From positions 1 through 18,913 of the forward strand of contig JAOUHE010000015.1 of assembly GCA_029865285.1 (NCBI GenBank): DNA of 18,913 nucleotides, given 5' to 3'. Positions 7,377 through 14,308 of the stretch are shown here, piece by piece. A model generated the notes under the pieces. It saw nothing but the letters and a program-made list of their open reading frames with translations. It had not been told where the DNA came from and ran no database searches. A program made the position numbers and the translations under genes. The stretch comes from Chloroflexota bacterium (GTDB taxonomy: Bacteria; Chloroflexota; Limnocylindria; QHBO01). Within the stretch, counting starts at the first letter, position 1, and every line of letters starts with the position of its first letter.

Positions 7377-7409
7377 ATGACGTCGGTACCGATGAGCCCA
7401 CACCCGTGA
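7377..7409 (+). other. Possible 10-codon mini-ORF before tlyA
   Basis: ATG 7377 opens a 10-codon frame (MTSVPMSPHP) whose TGA (7407-7409) overlaps the tlyA GTG as GTGA. It fills the 43-bp gap after dxs. tlyA has no visible Shine-Dalgarno, so reinitiation from this mini-ORF would explain its translation. With so short a frame, chance is a real alternative. Confidence 0.25.
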
Positions 7410-8215
7410 CGCGCATTCGACTGGATCAGCTCCTCGTCCAGCGCGACCTGGCGCGATCACGAGCCGAGGCGACCTCACTCCTGCTCGCCGGCGAAGTGGA
7501 GCTCGGTGGCGCCGGGAGCCGCACGCTCAAGCCGGGGCAACTGGTGCCGAGCGACGCGGTCATCACGCTCCGTGCGCGGCCGCGGTGGGCGTCGCGCGCG
7601 GGCGCAAAGCTCGAGGCGGCACTCGACGGGTTCGGCATCGATCCGGCCGATCGTGCCTGCCTGGACGCCGGAGCCTCGACCGGCGGGTTCACCGATGTGC
7701 TCCTCGCCCGCCGTGCGCGGATCGTGTACGCGGTCGACGTGGGACGCGGCCAGCTGCTGGACCGCCTGCGGACCGACGCGCGGGTGGTGAGCATGGAGCG
7801 CACCAATCTTCGCGAACTGGCGAGTCTTCCCGAGCCGATCGACCTGGCCACGCTGGACCTTTCCTTCATCTCGCTGGCACGCGTCCTGTCGCGGGTGCGC
7901 GACCTGCTGGCCGAGGGGGGTCGCGTCATCGCCCTGGTCAAGCCGCAGTTCGAGGCGGGCCGCGACTCGGTTCCGAGGGGCGGTGTCGTCCGCGATCCGG
8001 CGATCCACCGGGCCGTGCTGTTGCGCTTCGCGGTTGACGCCGCGAGCGCCGGGTTCCGACCGATCGGCCTGATCGAGTCGCCGCTTGCCGGGGCCGATGG
8101 CAACCGCGAATTCCTGGCGCTGCTCGCTCGCGCGTCCGACGGCACGAGCCTGTCCGATGCTGCCGGCCAGCCATGGGAGACGCTCGCGGAGCATCTAACG
8201 CCGTCGTCGGTATGA
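7406..8215 (+). CDS. tlyA: TlyA family rRNA 2'-O-methyltransferase
   Basis: 269 residues. TlyA proteins 2'-O-methylate cytidines in 16S and, in some species, 23S rRNA; the modification contributes to capreomycin and viomycin sensitivity. An N-terminal S4 RNA-binding domain (1-62, RLDQLLVQRDLARSRAEATS) is followed by WASRAGAKLEAAL and a FtsJ-type Rossmann methyltransferase. That part shows the SAM motif CLDAGASTGGFTDVLL (85-100) and the family K-D-K-E residues at K68, D151 (DLSFISL), K179 (LVKPQFEAGR) and E235 (GNREFL). It starts at GTG 7406; no Shine-Dalgarno is seen, but a 10-codon frame overlaps the start. dxs-tlyA adjacency is common in Gram-positive genomes. Confidence 0.95.
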   Translation: MTRIRLDQLLVQRDLARSRAEATSLLLAGEVELGGAGSRTLKPGQLVPSDAVITLRARPRWASRAGAKLEAALDGFGIDPADRACLDAGASTGGFTDVLLARRARIVYAVDVGRGQLLDRLRTDARVVSMERTNLRELASLPEPIDLATLDLSFISLARVLSRVRDLLAEGGRVIALVKPQFEAGRDSVPRGGVVRDPAIHRAVLLRFAVDAASAGFRPIGLIESPLAGADGNREFLALLARASDGTSLSDAAGQPWETLAEHLTPSSV

Positions 8216-8224
8216 CAGGCGTAC

Positions 8225-8230
8225 TACGAT
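8225..8230 (+). promoter_or_regulatory. Candidate -10 box for a leaderless transcript of the ribbon-helix-helix gene
   Basis: TACGAT, then 7 nt (GCGAGCG), then ATG 8238. This is the same spacing as before the channel and ispH. It overlaps an upstream in-frame ATG (8229). No -35 is recognisable. If real, it is an internal promoter for the RHH-nadK-recN-xerD stretch. Confidence 0.38.
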
Positions 8231-8237
8231 GCGAGCG

Positions 8238-8558
8238 ATGAAGCGGAAGGGTGCCCCGTCCGGCGAGCAGCTGAGCGTCTTCGAGGAGCTGGCTGCCCTG
8301 CCGCCACCACAGCACGAGCCGGCACCGGACACGATGCGCCAGATCGTCTCGATGCGTATGCCCGACGCGCTCCTCGAGCGAGTCGAAGAGGTGGCCAGAT
8401 CGCGGGGCGTCTCCCCGTCGAGCCTGATGCGGGCCTTCATCGCGGCCGGGCTCGATCGGTCCTACGCGGCCATCACCCCTGACGAGCTTGCTGCCGAACT
8501 CGCCTCGCTGCGGCGGGGGATCGAGGAGATCGCGGAGCGGCTTCGGTCGGAGGACTGA
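8238..8558 (+). CDS. Small ribbon-helix-helix DNA-binding protein, unknown target
   Basis: 106 residues from ATG 8238 (109 from ATG 8229; numbers here use the longer form). The centre is a CopG/MetJ-type ribbon-helix-helix: strand RQIVSMRM (37-44), helix PDALLERVEEVARSRG (45-60), turn VSPS, helix SSLMRAFIAAGL (64-75). Such proteins dimerise through the strand and insert it into the DNA major groove. The N-terminal arm (1-35) is basic then Pro-rich, and the C-terminal part (82-107) is a charged helix, possibly an oligomerisation coil. No toxin gene lies beside it, so a transcription factor is more likely than an antitoxin. It sits between tlyA and nadK-recN, where Bacillus carries argR. The stop overlaps the nadK start (TGATG). 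No Shine-Dalgarno is seen. Confidence 0.8.
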   Translation: MKRKGAPSGEQLSVFEELAALPPPQHEPAPDTMRQIVSMRMPDALLERVEEVARSRGVSPSSLMRAFIAAGLDRSYAAITPDELAAELASLRRGIEEIAERLRSED

Positions 8559-9391
8559 TGCGCATCGGCTTCGCGTACAACCCCACCAACCCCGCGGTTC
8601 CCGAGGTGCTGCGGCGCGGCCAGGCCTGGTGCCATGCGCACGGGGCCGATGCCTGGGACTCCGCGGCGGACGATCGCGAGGCGATCACCCGAGGCTGCGA
8701 GGGAAGCGACCTGGTATGCGTGCTCGGTGGTGACGGCACCTTCCTGCGGACTGCGCGGGCGATCGGCGATTCGAGCGTGCCGACGCTGGGCATCAACATG
8801 GGCCGCGTCGGGTTCCTGGCCAAGGTCGAACCCGATGGGTTGGAGGGTGCCCTCGACCAGGTCGTGGCCGGCGACTTCGCGGTGGAGGATCGGCTGCGCA
8901 TCGGGGTGACCCTGATCCGCGACTCCGGCGAGCGCGAGGAGCACGCCTGCCTGAACGACGTGGCGGTGGCGCGCGGCGAGCGCGTGCGACTCATCCAGGT
9001 CGAGGTGGAGGTCGGCGACAGCCATATGGCGACCTACGTGGCTGATGCGGTCGTGGTCGCCACACCGACCGGGTCCACGGCATACAGCTTCAGCGCGGGA
9101 GGCGCCATTCTGGATCCGCGTCTGCGCAACATGATCATCACTCCGGTCGCGTCGTACCTGTCGCCGCTGCACAGCGTGGTCGTCGGTGAAGACCGCGTCG
9201 TGCGACTCAATCTGCGCCAGGCCGGCGCCGGCGCACAGATCAGCCTTGACGGGCAGTGGGAGATTCCCATGGCGGCGGGCGAAACGGTCGAGGTGCGCGC
9301 TCTGGCGGCGCCGCTGCGCATGGTCGAACCGGGCGGCAGCACGCCGTTCTACGACCTGCTGCGTACCAAGGCCTCACTGCTGCCGTACTGA
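8558..9391 (+). CDS. nadK: NAD kinase
   Basis: 277 residues. NadK phosphorylates NAD to NADP, the only route to NADP. The family markers are all present: VCVLGGDGTFLRTAR (53-67, GGDGT with catalytic Asp), GINMGRVGFLA (78-88), CLNDVAV (131-137, the usual LNE written LND), ATPTGSTAYSFSAGG (168-182) and the late YLSPLHS and ISLDGQ strands. The N-terminus MRIGFAYNPTNP matches the usual first strand. The ATG at 8558 overlaps the previous stop and has GGAGG at 8549-8553. The order tlyA, nadK, recN is as in mycobacteria. The LND variant keeps Asn133, the residue contacting NAD. Confidence 0.96.
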   Translation: MRIGFAYNPTNPAVPEVLRRGQAWCHAHGADAWDSAADDREAITRGCEGSDLVCVLGGDGTFLRTARAIGDSSVPTLGINMGRVGFLAKVEPDGLEGALDQVVAGDFAVEDRLRIGVTLIRDSGEREEHACLNDVAVARGERVRLIQVEVEVGDSHMATYVADAVVVATPTGSTAYSFSAGGAILDPRLRNMIITPVASYLSPLHSVVVGEDRVVRLNLRQAGAGAQISLDGQWEIPMAAGETVEVRALAAPLRMVEPGGSTPFYDLLRTKASLLPY

Positions 9392-9408
9392 CCCGCGAAC
9401 CGATACCG

Positions 9409-11067
9409 ATGCCACTTGTCGAGCTCCTGGTCGAGAACCTGGCCGTCATCGAGCGGGTTCGACTGCCGTTGACACGCGGCTTCACCGTGCTCACCGGCGA
9501 GACCGGCGCCGGCAAGTCGCTCGTGGTGGACGCGTTGTCACTGGTGCTCGGCGCACGAGCCGCGACCGATCAGGTCCGTGCGGGAACCGACGCGGCGCGG
9601 GTCGAGGCGATCTTCGACGAAGTGGGCTACGAGCCGGACGACCCGCTGGCCGATCTGTTGGCCGCCGGCGAGGGACTCGCCATCGTGCGCCGGGAGGTGG
9701 GTGCAGATGGTCGCTCGCTGGCGCGCGTAAACGACCGCACCGTGACGGTGGGCAGCCTGGCGGCGCTCGGCTCGCGTCTGGCGGAGATCCACGGGCAGCA
9801 CGACCAGCAGCGTCTGCTGGTTCCCGAGCGACAACTCGCCCTGCTCGACCGGTTCGCCGCGCTCGCCGGGCAGGCGGCTGCCGTCGCGGAGGCCTACCGT
9901 GCGTGGCGCTCCGCCAGCGCAGAGGCGAGCGAGATGCTGGTCGATGCGCACGAACTGGCACGGCACGTCGAACTGCTGCGCCACCAGGTCGACGAGATCG
10001 CCGCCGCAGATCTCAAGCCCGACGAGGACGTCGAGTTGGAGCAACGCCTCCGCGCCGCGACCCACGCGGAGCTGATCGCGCGGTCGGCAGCGGAGGCGGC
10101 GCGGTCGCTGCACGACGACGGTGGAGGACTCGACGCCCTGCGCGCGACGCACGCCTCGCTCGCGGCGGCGGCACAGCATGACGATCGATTCGGCGAACTC
10201 GTCGAGCGCGCCAGGGGCCTGGAGGCCGATGCGACCGAGCTGGCGCGGGACAGCGCTGCCCTGGGGGAGGCGGTCGACCTCGACCCGGCGGCGCGCGGTT
10301 CGCTCGAGGAGCGACTGTCCCTGATCTACGACCTGAAGCGCAAGTACGGGGCCACGATCTCGGAGATCGTCGCATTCGAGGCCACGGCAGCCACCGAGTT
10401 GGCGAGGCTGGAGGATCAGGACGGCCTGCGCGAGCGACTTGCCGCCGAAGAGGCCCGCCGGCGGGTCGCGCTGGAAGAGCTCGCCGCCTCGCTGTCGGTC
10501 GAGCGCAGTCGCGCCGCTTTGGGCCTGGCCGAACGCGTCAACGCTGAGCTGCCGCCGCTCGGACTGCCGATCAGGGCCTTTGGGATCTCGCTGGAGGCCA
10601 CCGAGCTTGGACCGAGCGGCGCCGACCGCATCGAATTCACGTTCGCGCCGAACCCGGGCGAACCGCCGCGGCCGCTGTCGCGGATCGCCTCGGGTGGAGA
10701 GTCGAGCCGCCTTTCGCTGGCGCTCAAGGTCGTGCTGGCGGCGGCAGACGAGACGCCGGTCCTCATCTTCGACGAGATCGACGCCGGGGTCGGTGGCCGA
10801 AATGCCACGGCCCTCGGTGAGCGCCTGCGTGCCCTGTCTGCCTTCCACCAGGTGATCTGCGTCACCCACCTGCCCCAGATTGCCGCCTACGCCGACGCGC
10901 ACGTCCACGTCGGGAAGCGCGAGATCGACGGACGCACCGTTGCCGACGCTCGGGTTCTTTCGGCCGAGGAACGCACCCTCGAGCTGGCGGCCATGCTGGC
11001 CGGCAGCGACGCGGGCAGTGAGGCGCATGCCGCGGCGGAGGCTCTGCTGCGCAGCGCGGGCGGATGA
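9409..11067 (+). CDS. recN: DNA repair protein RecN
   Basis: 552 residues, usual size. RecN is an SMC-like ATPase acting early in recombinational repair of double-strand breaks. The N-terminal head has Walker A GETGAGKS (30-37) after ELLVENLAVIERVRLPLTRGF, and HGQHDQQ (128-134). The middle (about 150-390) is Ala/Glu/Arg-rich coiled coil, the two arms of the SMC-type hairpin. The C-terminal head has the ABC signature IASGGESSRLSLALK (426-440), Walker B VLIFDEIDAGVGG (451-463) and VTHLPQIAAYA (485-495). I chose ATG 9409 because it gives the standard N-terminus; no Shine-Dalgarno is visible 17 bp after nadK. The stop overlaps xerD in ATGA. Confidence 0.96.
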   Translation: MPLVELLVENLAVIERVRLPLTRGFTVLTGETGAGKSLVVDALSLVLGARAATDQVRAGTDAARVEAIFDEVGYEPDDPLADLLAAGEGLAIVRREVGADGRSLARVNDRTVTVGSLAALGSRLAEIHGQHDQQRLLVPERQLALLDRFAALAGQAAAVAEAYRAWRSASAEASEMLVDAHELARHVELLRHQVDEIAAADLKPDEDVELEQRLRAATHAELIARSAAEAARSLHDDGGGLDALRATHASLAAAAQHDDRFGELVERARGLEADATELARDSAALGEAVDLDPAARGSLEERLSLIYDLKRKYGATISEIVAFEATAATELARLEDQDGLRERLAAEEARRRVALEELAASLSVERSRAALGLAERVNAELPPLGLPIRAFGISLEATELGPSGADRIEFTFAPNPGEPPRPLSRIASGGESSRLSLALKVVLAAADETPVLIFDEIDAGVGGRNATALGERLRALSAFHQVICVTHLPQIAAYADAHVHVGKREIDGRTVADARVLSAEERTLELAAMLAGSDAGSEAHAAAEALLRSAGG

Positions 11068-11957
11068 TTCGACCCGACCCCGAGCTGCTTTCGGCGATCG
11101 AGGCGTTCCTGACCGAATTGCGCGTCGAGCGTGGCCTGTCACCCCTCACGGTGTCGGCCTATCGTCATGACCTGGCGCAGTTCGCCGGGTTCGGCGATCG
11201 CGCCTGGCGCAGCGATCCCGAGCCGGTGCGCGACTTCGTCAACGCCCTGCGGAGCGCCGGCCGCCGACCCAGCACCCAGGCGCGCAAGATGGCCGCGGTG
11301 CGCAGCTTCTACGGCTTTGCGCTGCGTGAAGGGCTTGCCGAACGCGATGTCGCATCGCTGCTCGACGCACCGCGACCGGGCAGCTACCTGCCCGGCGTCC
11401 TCACCGCAGACCAGGTCGCGAGCATCCTCGAGGCACCGCCGTCGGACGATCCGATCGGCATCCGCGACCGTGCCATCCTGGAGCTGCTGTACGCATGTGG
11501 ATTGCGCGCCAGCGAGCTGACCGGCCTGGACACCGATCGGCTCGACCTGCCGGGCCTGCAGGTGCGGGTGATCGGCAAGGGGAACCGGGAGCGCAGGGTC
11601 CCGATGGGGGAGGAGGCCCGGGAGCGCCTGCATCGCTACCTCGCCGGGCCGCGTCTCGAATGGACAGCTGCGCGCCCGACCCCGGCGGTGTTCGTGAGCC
11701 GGCGGGGGACGCGTCTCGCGCGCGAGTCGGTCTGGCAGCTGGTTCGTCGCTGGACGCGTGTCGCAGGGGTGGCCGCGCGGGTGACGCCGCACACGTTTCG
11801 GCACAGTTTCGCGACGCATCTGCTGGAGGGGGGAGCCGATCTTCGGGTGGTCCAGACGCTCCTTGGCCATGCTAGCATCAGCACCACCCAGCTCTATACC
11901 CACCTGACCGGAGAGCGCCTCCGCGAGGTCTACACGCGGGCGCATCCACGAGCCTGA
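11064..11957 (+). CDS. xerD: Tyrosine recombinase XerD/XerC type
   Basis: 297 residues, the standard Xer size. Xer recombinases resolve chromosome dimers at dif. The N-terminal SAM-like core-binding domain spans 6-95 (FLTELRVERGLSPLTVSAYRHDL). The catalytic domain starts at about 108 and has all six active-site residues: R148 (CGLRASEL), K172 (VIGKGNRERRVPM), H243 and R246 (TPHTFRHSFATHLLEGGADL), H269 (LLGHASISTTQLYTH) and nucleophile Y278. No second Xer gene is in the window, so XerC and XerD identity is uncertain; the recN/punA/scpAB context favours XerD. The start overlaps the recN stop. No integron or phage gene is nearby, which supports the housekeeping role. Confidence 0.94.
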   Translation: MIRPDPELLSAIEAFLTELRVERGLSPLTVSAYRHDLAQFAGFGDRAWRSDPEPVRDFVNALRSAGRRPSTQARKMAAVRSFYGFALREGLAERDVASLLDAPRPGSYLPGVLTADQVASILEAPPSDDPIGIRDRAILELLYACGLRASELTGLDTDRLDLPGLQVRVIGKGNRERRVPMGEEARERLHRYLAGPRLEWTAARPTPAVFVSRRGTRLARESVWQLVRRWTRVAGVAARVTPHTFRHSFATHLLEGGADLRVVQTLLGHASISTTQLYTHLTGERLREVYTRAHPRA

Positions 11958-11989
11958 GCAACAGCCCGACCAATAGCGGAGTCGCCCGA

Positions 11990-12781
11990 ATGAGCTACGC
12001 CAAGAATCTCCTCAGCCGTGGCGAAGAGGTCGTTTTCGAGAGCCGGCAACACTGGTTCGCCATCCTGGCGCAGACATGGGCCTTCGTCATCGGCGCCCTT
12101 CTCGCCTTCGCCGTGCTCATCTGGCAGACCTCGGGGAACGAGTGGGCGATGCGCGGCTTCCTGCAGATCGTGTCGCTGGCGGTCCTGCTGGTGTCGCTGG
12201 CCTGGATCGGTCTCAAGGTCTGGGCGTGGCGCAACCAGGAGTACCTGGTCACCACGCGCCGCATCATCAAGGCCCAGGGCATCTTCAACAAGGAGATGGG
12301 CGACTCGAGCCTGGAGAAGGTCAACGACGCCCACCTGACCCAGAGCTGGCTGGGCCGCATCTTCGACTACGGAACGCTCGATGTGCTGACGGCCGCCGAC
12401 GAGTCTGGCAGCATCCAGGACTACGAGATGCTGGCAGAGCCGGTGAAGTTCAAGATCAGCATGCTCAACCAGAAGGAGAAGCTCGAGCGACCCGACCTCG
12501 CGCCTCCGGCACGGATGCAGTCGCCGGCGTCGATGCCCCCGATGCAGCGCGCCGAGCCGATGGCGCCGCGCGCCGGGACCGATCGCGTCGCCGAGGTGCC
12601 GATGAGCCAGGCGCCCGTCGCCGACGCAGCTCCCGTACCCGCAGCCAGCGCGCCGGCCCCAGCGTCCCCGGGTGAGCAGTTGGCGGCCACGCTTCAGAGC
12701 CTGGCGACGCTGGTCGAGAAGGGCCTCATCACGCCGGAGGAGTACGAGACCAAGAAGCGCGACCTCCTGGAGAGGATGTAG
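11990..12781 (+). CDS. Membrane protein with bacterial PH (bPH2) domain and C-terminal SHOCT domain
   Basis: 263 residues, function unknown. Parts in order: a short N-terminal segment (1-21, LLSRGEEVVFESRQHW, the usual lead-in of DUF304/YdbS-type proteins); membrane helices at about 23-45 and 57-80; a bPH2 domain at 83-158 (NQEYLVTTRRIIKAQGIFNK, then SSLEKVNDAHLTQSWLGRIF and YGTLDVLTA); a disordered Pro/Ala/Met linker at 168-227; and a SHOCT module at 235-263 (LATLVEKGLITPEEYETKKR). SHOCT modules are short C-terminal helices with a suspected role in oligomerisation or protein binding. The ATG has GGAG at 11978-11981. Its last codons contain the ribosome site of punA, so the two are coupled. 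Confidence 0.85.
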   Translation: MSYAKNLLSRGEEVVFESRQHWFAILAQTWAFVIGALLAFAVLIWQTSGNEWAMRGFLQIVSLAVLLVSLAWIGLKVWAWRNQEYLVTTRRIIKAQGIFNKEMGDSSLEKVNDAHLTQSWLGRIFDYGTLDVLTAADESGSIQDYEMLAEPVKFKISMLNQKEKLERPDLAPPARMQSPASMPPMQRAEPMAPRAGTDRVAEVPMSQAPVADAAPVPAASAPAPASPGEQLAATLQSLATLVEKGLITPEEYETKKRDLLERM

Positions 12782-13666
12782 GTGGAGGAGCCCCGCCGCT
12801 CCCTGTCCGACGGGATCTACGGGGAAGAGCTCGAGCGCCGCATCGGCGAAGCCGCAGCAGAGATCGCTGGGCGGCTGACCGCCATCCCCGGGCTCGAGTC
12901 GCCGCGTCTCGCCTTCGTGCTCGGCTCGGGCCTCGGCAACGTGGTCGAGCTCCTGGACGCCGGAGCCCAGCTGCGGATCCCGTACGGCGAGATTCCGCAC
13001 GTTCCGACCGCCGCGGTCGCCGGCCATGCTGGCGAACTGGTAGCCGGCCATGCCGCCGGAATCCCCACCCTGATCCTTTCCGGACGTGCGCACCCGTACG
13101 AGGGCTGGTCGCATCGCCAGGCGTCCCTGCTGCTGCGCGCCTGCCTGAGCCTGGGCGTCGATACCGTGGTGCTCACCAACGCTTCGGGCGGGATCAACCC
13201 GGAGTTCGATCCCGGCGACGTGATGCTCATCTCGGACACCATCAACCTGTCCGGCGACAACCCGCTGCTCGGACCCAACCTGGACCGCTTCGGGCCGCGC
13301 TTCCTGCCGATGACCGATGCCTTTGACGCCAGGCTGCGGGCCGGCGCGCGAGCCGCGGCGCAGCGCGCCGGCGTGACGCTTCGTGAGGGGGTCTATCTCA
13401 TGCTGTCGGGCCCCAGTTACGAGACCCGGGCCGAGCTGCGCATGCTCCGCACTCTCGGCGCCGACGCGGTCGGCATGTCGACCGTCCACGAGCTGCTCGT
13501 CTCGCGCCATCACGGCGCGCGGGTGCTCGGCTTCAGCCTGGTCACCAACAAGGCGACCCCGGAGATGGTCGGCGAGGTGACCCACGAAGAGGTGCTGGCA
13601 ATGGGGCCGATCGGTGCCGGCCGACTCCTGGCGATCCTGCGCGAGCTGCTGCCGGAGCTTTCGTAG
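12782..13666 (+). CDS. punA: Purine nucleoside phosphorylase, trimeric inosine/guanosine type
   Basis: 294 residues. It cleaves inosine and guanosine with phosphate in purine salvage. Family motifs: VLGSGLG (46-52, phosphate loop), VAGHAGELV, SGRAHPYEGWS (100-110), TNASGGINPEFDPGDVMLISD (132-152), SGPSYETRAELRMLRTLGAD (209-228, with the base-binding Glu214), VGMSTVHE (230-237, M232) and SLVTNKA (252-258). Asn256 corresponds to the human Asn243 that selects 6-oxopurines. It starts at GTG 12782, directly after the TAG of the preceding gene; GGAGAGG at 12769-12775 is the ribosome site. The xerD-punA neighbourhood also occurs in Bacillus (as ripX and pupG). Confidence 0.95.
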   Translation: MEEPRRSLSDGIYGEELERRIGEAAAEIAGRLTAIPGLESPRLAFVLGSGLGNVVELLDAGAQLRIPYGEIPHVPTAAVAGHAGELVAGHAAGIPTLILSGRAHPYEGWSHRQASLLLRACLSLGVDTVVLTNASGGINPEFDPGDVMLISDTINLSGDNPLLGPNLDRFGPRFLPMTDAFDARLRAGARAAAQRAGVTLREGVYLMLSGPSYETRAELRMLRTLGADAVGMSTVHELLVSRHHGARVLGFSLVTNKATPEMVGEVTHEEVLAMGPIGAGRLLAILRELLPELS

Positions 13667-14308
13667 GTGCTTCTCGCCAACGCATCGCTGCCGGTCGTCG
13701 CGGGAATCCTGGTGGCCCTGGTAGTGGGGATCACCTTTCACGAGTTCAGCCACGCGGCGCTCGCCGACGCGCTCGGTGACCATCGCCCGCGTGCGCTCGG
13801 CCGGGTCAGCCTCAACCCGCTGCGCCATCTCGAGCCGGTCGGGGCGCTCTTCTTCCTGATCGCCGGGTTCGGCTGGGGCAAGCCGGTGCCGGTGAACGGG
13901 TACGCGCTGCGACCTGGCCCGATCGGGATGAGCATCGTGGCCGGCGCCGGACCGATCGCAAACTTCGCCGTTGCCGCCGTCTTCGCGGTCGTCTTCCGAG
14001 GCTTCGATGCGGCGGGCCTGCTCGAGCAGGAGTTCGTCCGACTGGTCCTCGCTTCGATCGTCTACTTCAACGTGCTCCTCGGGTTCTTCAACCTGCTCCC
14101 GATTCCGCCGCTGGACGGCTACAACGTGATGCTGCCGTTCCTGCCGCCACGTCAGCAGTTCATGGTGCAGCGCTACGCGCAATTCGGCTACCTGGCGCTG
14201 CTCGCACTGGTCGTCTTCTCGTCCGGGCCGGGCGGCGGTCCGCTGCAGTGGCTGTTCGGGGCCGCCAGTGCGATCGCAGGAGCGATGATCGGTGCCGGCG
14301 TTGCATAG
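13667..14308 (+). CDS. Site-2 protease family intramembrane metalloprotease (M50)
   Basis: 213 residues, a short S2P without PDZ or CBS domain. Zinc ligands: HEFSH (25-29) at the end of the first helix, and Asp150 in FNLLPIPPLDG (141-151). Other family marks are LGRVSLNPLRHLEPVG (44-59), GFGWGKPVPVN (67-77) and AGAGPIANF (92-100). About five or six membrane helices are visible: 8-24, 55-70, 86-110, 125-145, 170-186, 195-212. Such proteases cut membrane-bound regulators, but the substrate cannot be named; no anti-sigma factor is in the window. It starts at GTG 13667, directly after the punA TAG, with GGAG at 13654-13657. A short S2P just before scpA is frequent in Firmicutes and Chloroflexota. 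Confidence 0.92.
   Translation: MLLANASLPVVAGILVALVVGITFHEFSHAALADALGDHRPRALGRVSLNPLRHLEPVGALFFLIAGFGWGKPVPVNGYALRPGPIGMSIVAGAGPIANFAVAAVFAVVFRGFDAAGLLEQEFVRLVLASIVYFNVLLGFFNLLPIPPLDGYNVMLPFLPPRQQFMVQRYAQFGYLALLALVVFSSGPGGGPLQWLFGAASAIAGAMIGAGVA

Noticed and set aside
5356..7416. 686-codon minus-strand frame antisense to dxs
   Set aside because: It is a shadow of dxs; the composition is typical of antisense GC-rich coding and it shows no motifs.
9221..9234. GCCGGC repeat run in nadK
   Set aside because: It encodes Ala-Gly-Ala-Gly in a loop; simple GC-rich codon repetition.
9256..9408. In-frame upstream extension of recN inside nadK
   Set aside because: It is not RecN-like; the conserved N-terminal strand begins at ATG 9409.
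9538..11142. 534-codon minus-strand frame over recN
   Set aside because: Antisense shadow of recN with no domain-like sequence.
11064..11957. Xer gene as a phage or integrative-element integrase
   Set aside because: The size, the full XerD-like motifs, the ATGA overlap with recN and the absence of att repeats or mobile genes point to the housekeeping recombinase.
13019..13053. 11-bp direct repeat GCCGGCCATGC in punA (24 bp apart)
   Set aside because: It encodes two VAGHA units that align to distinct conserved places of the family with normal protein length, so it is codon coincidence and not a duplication.
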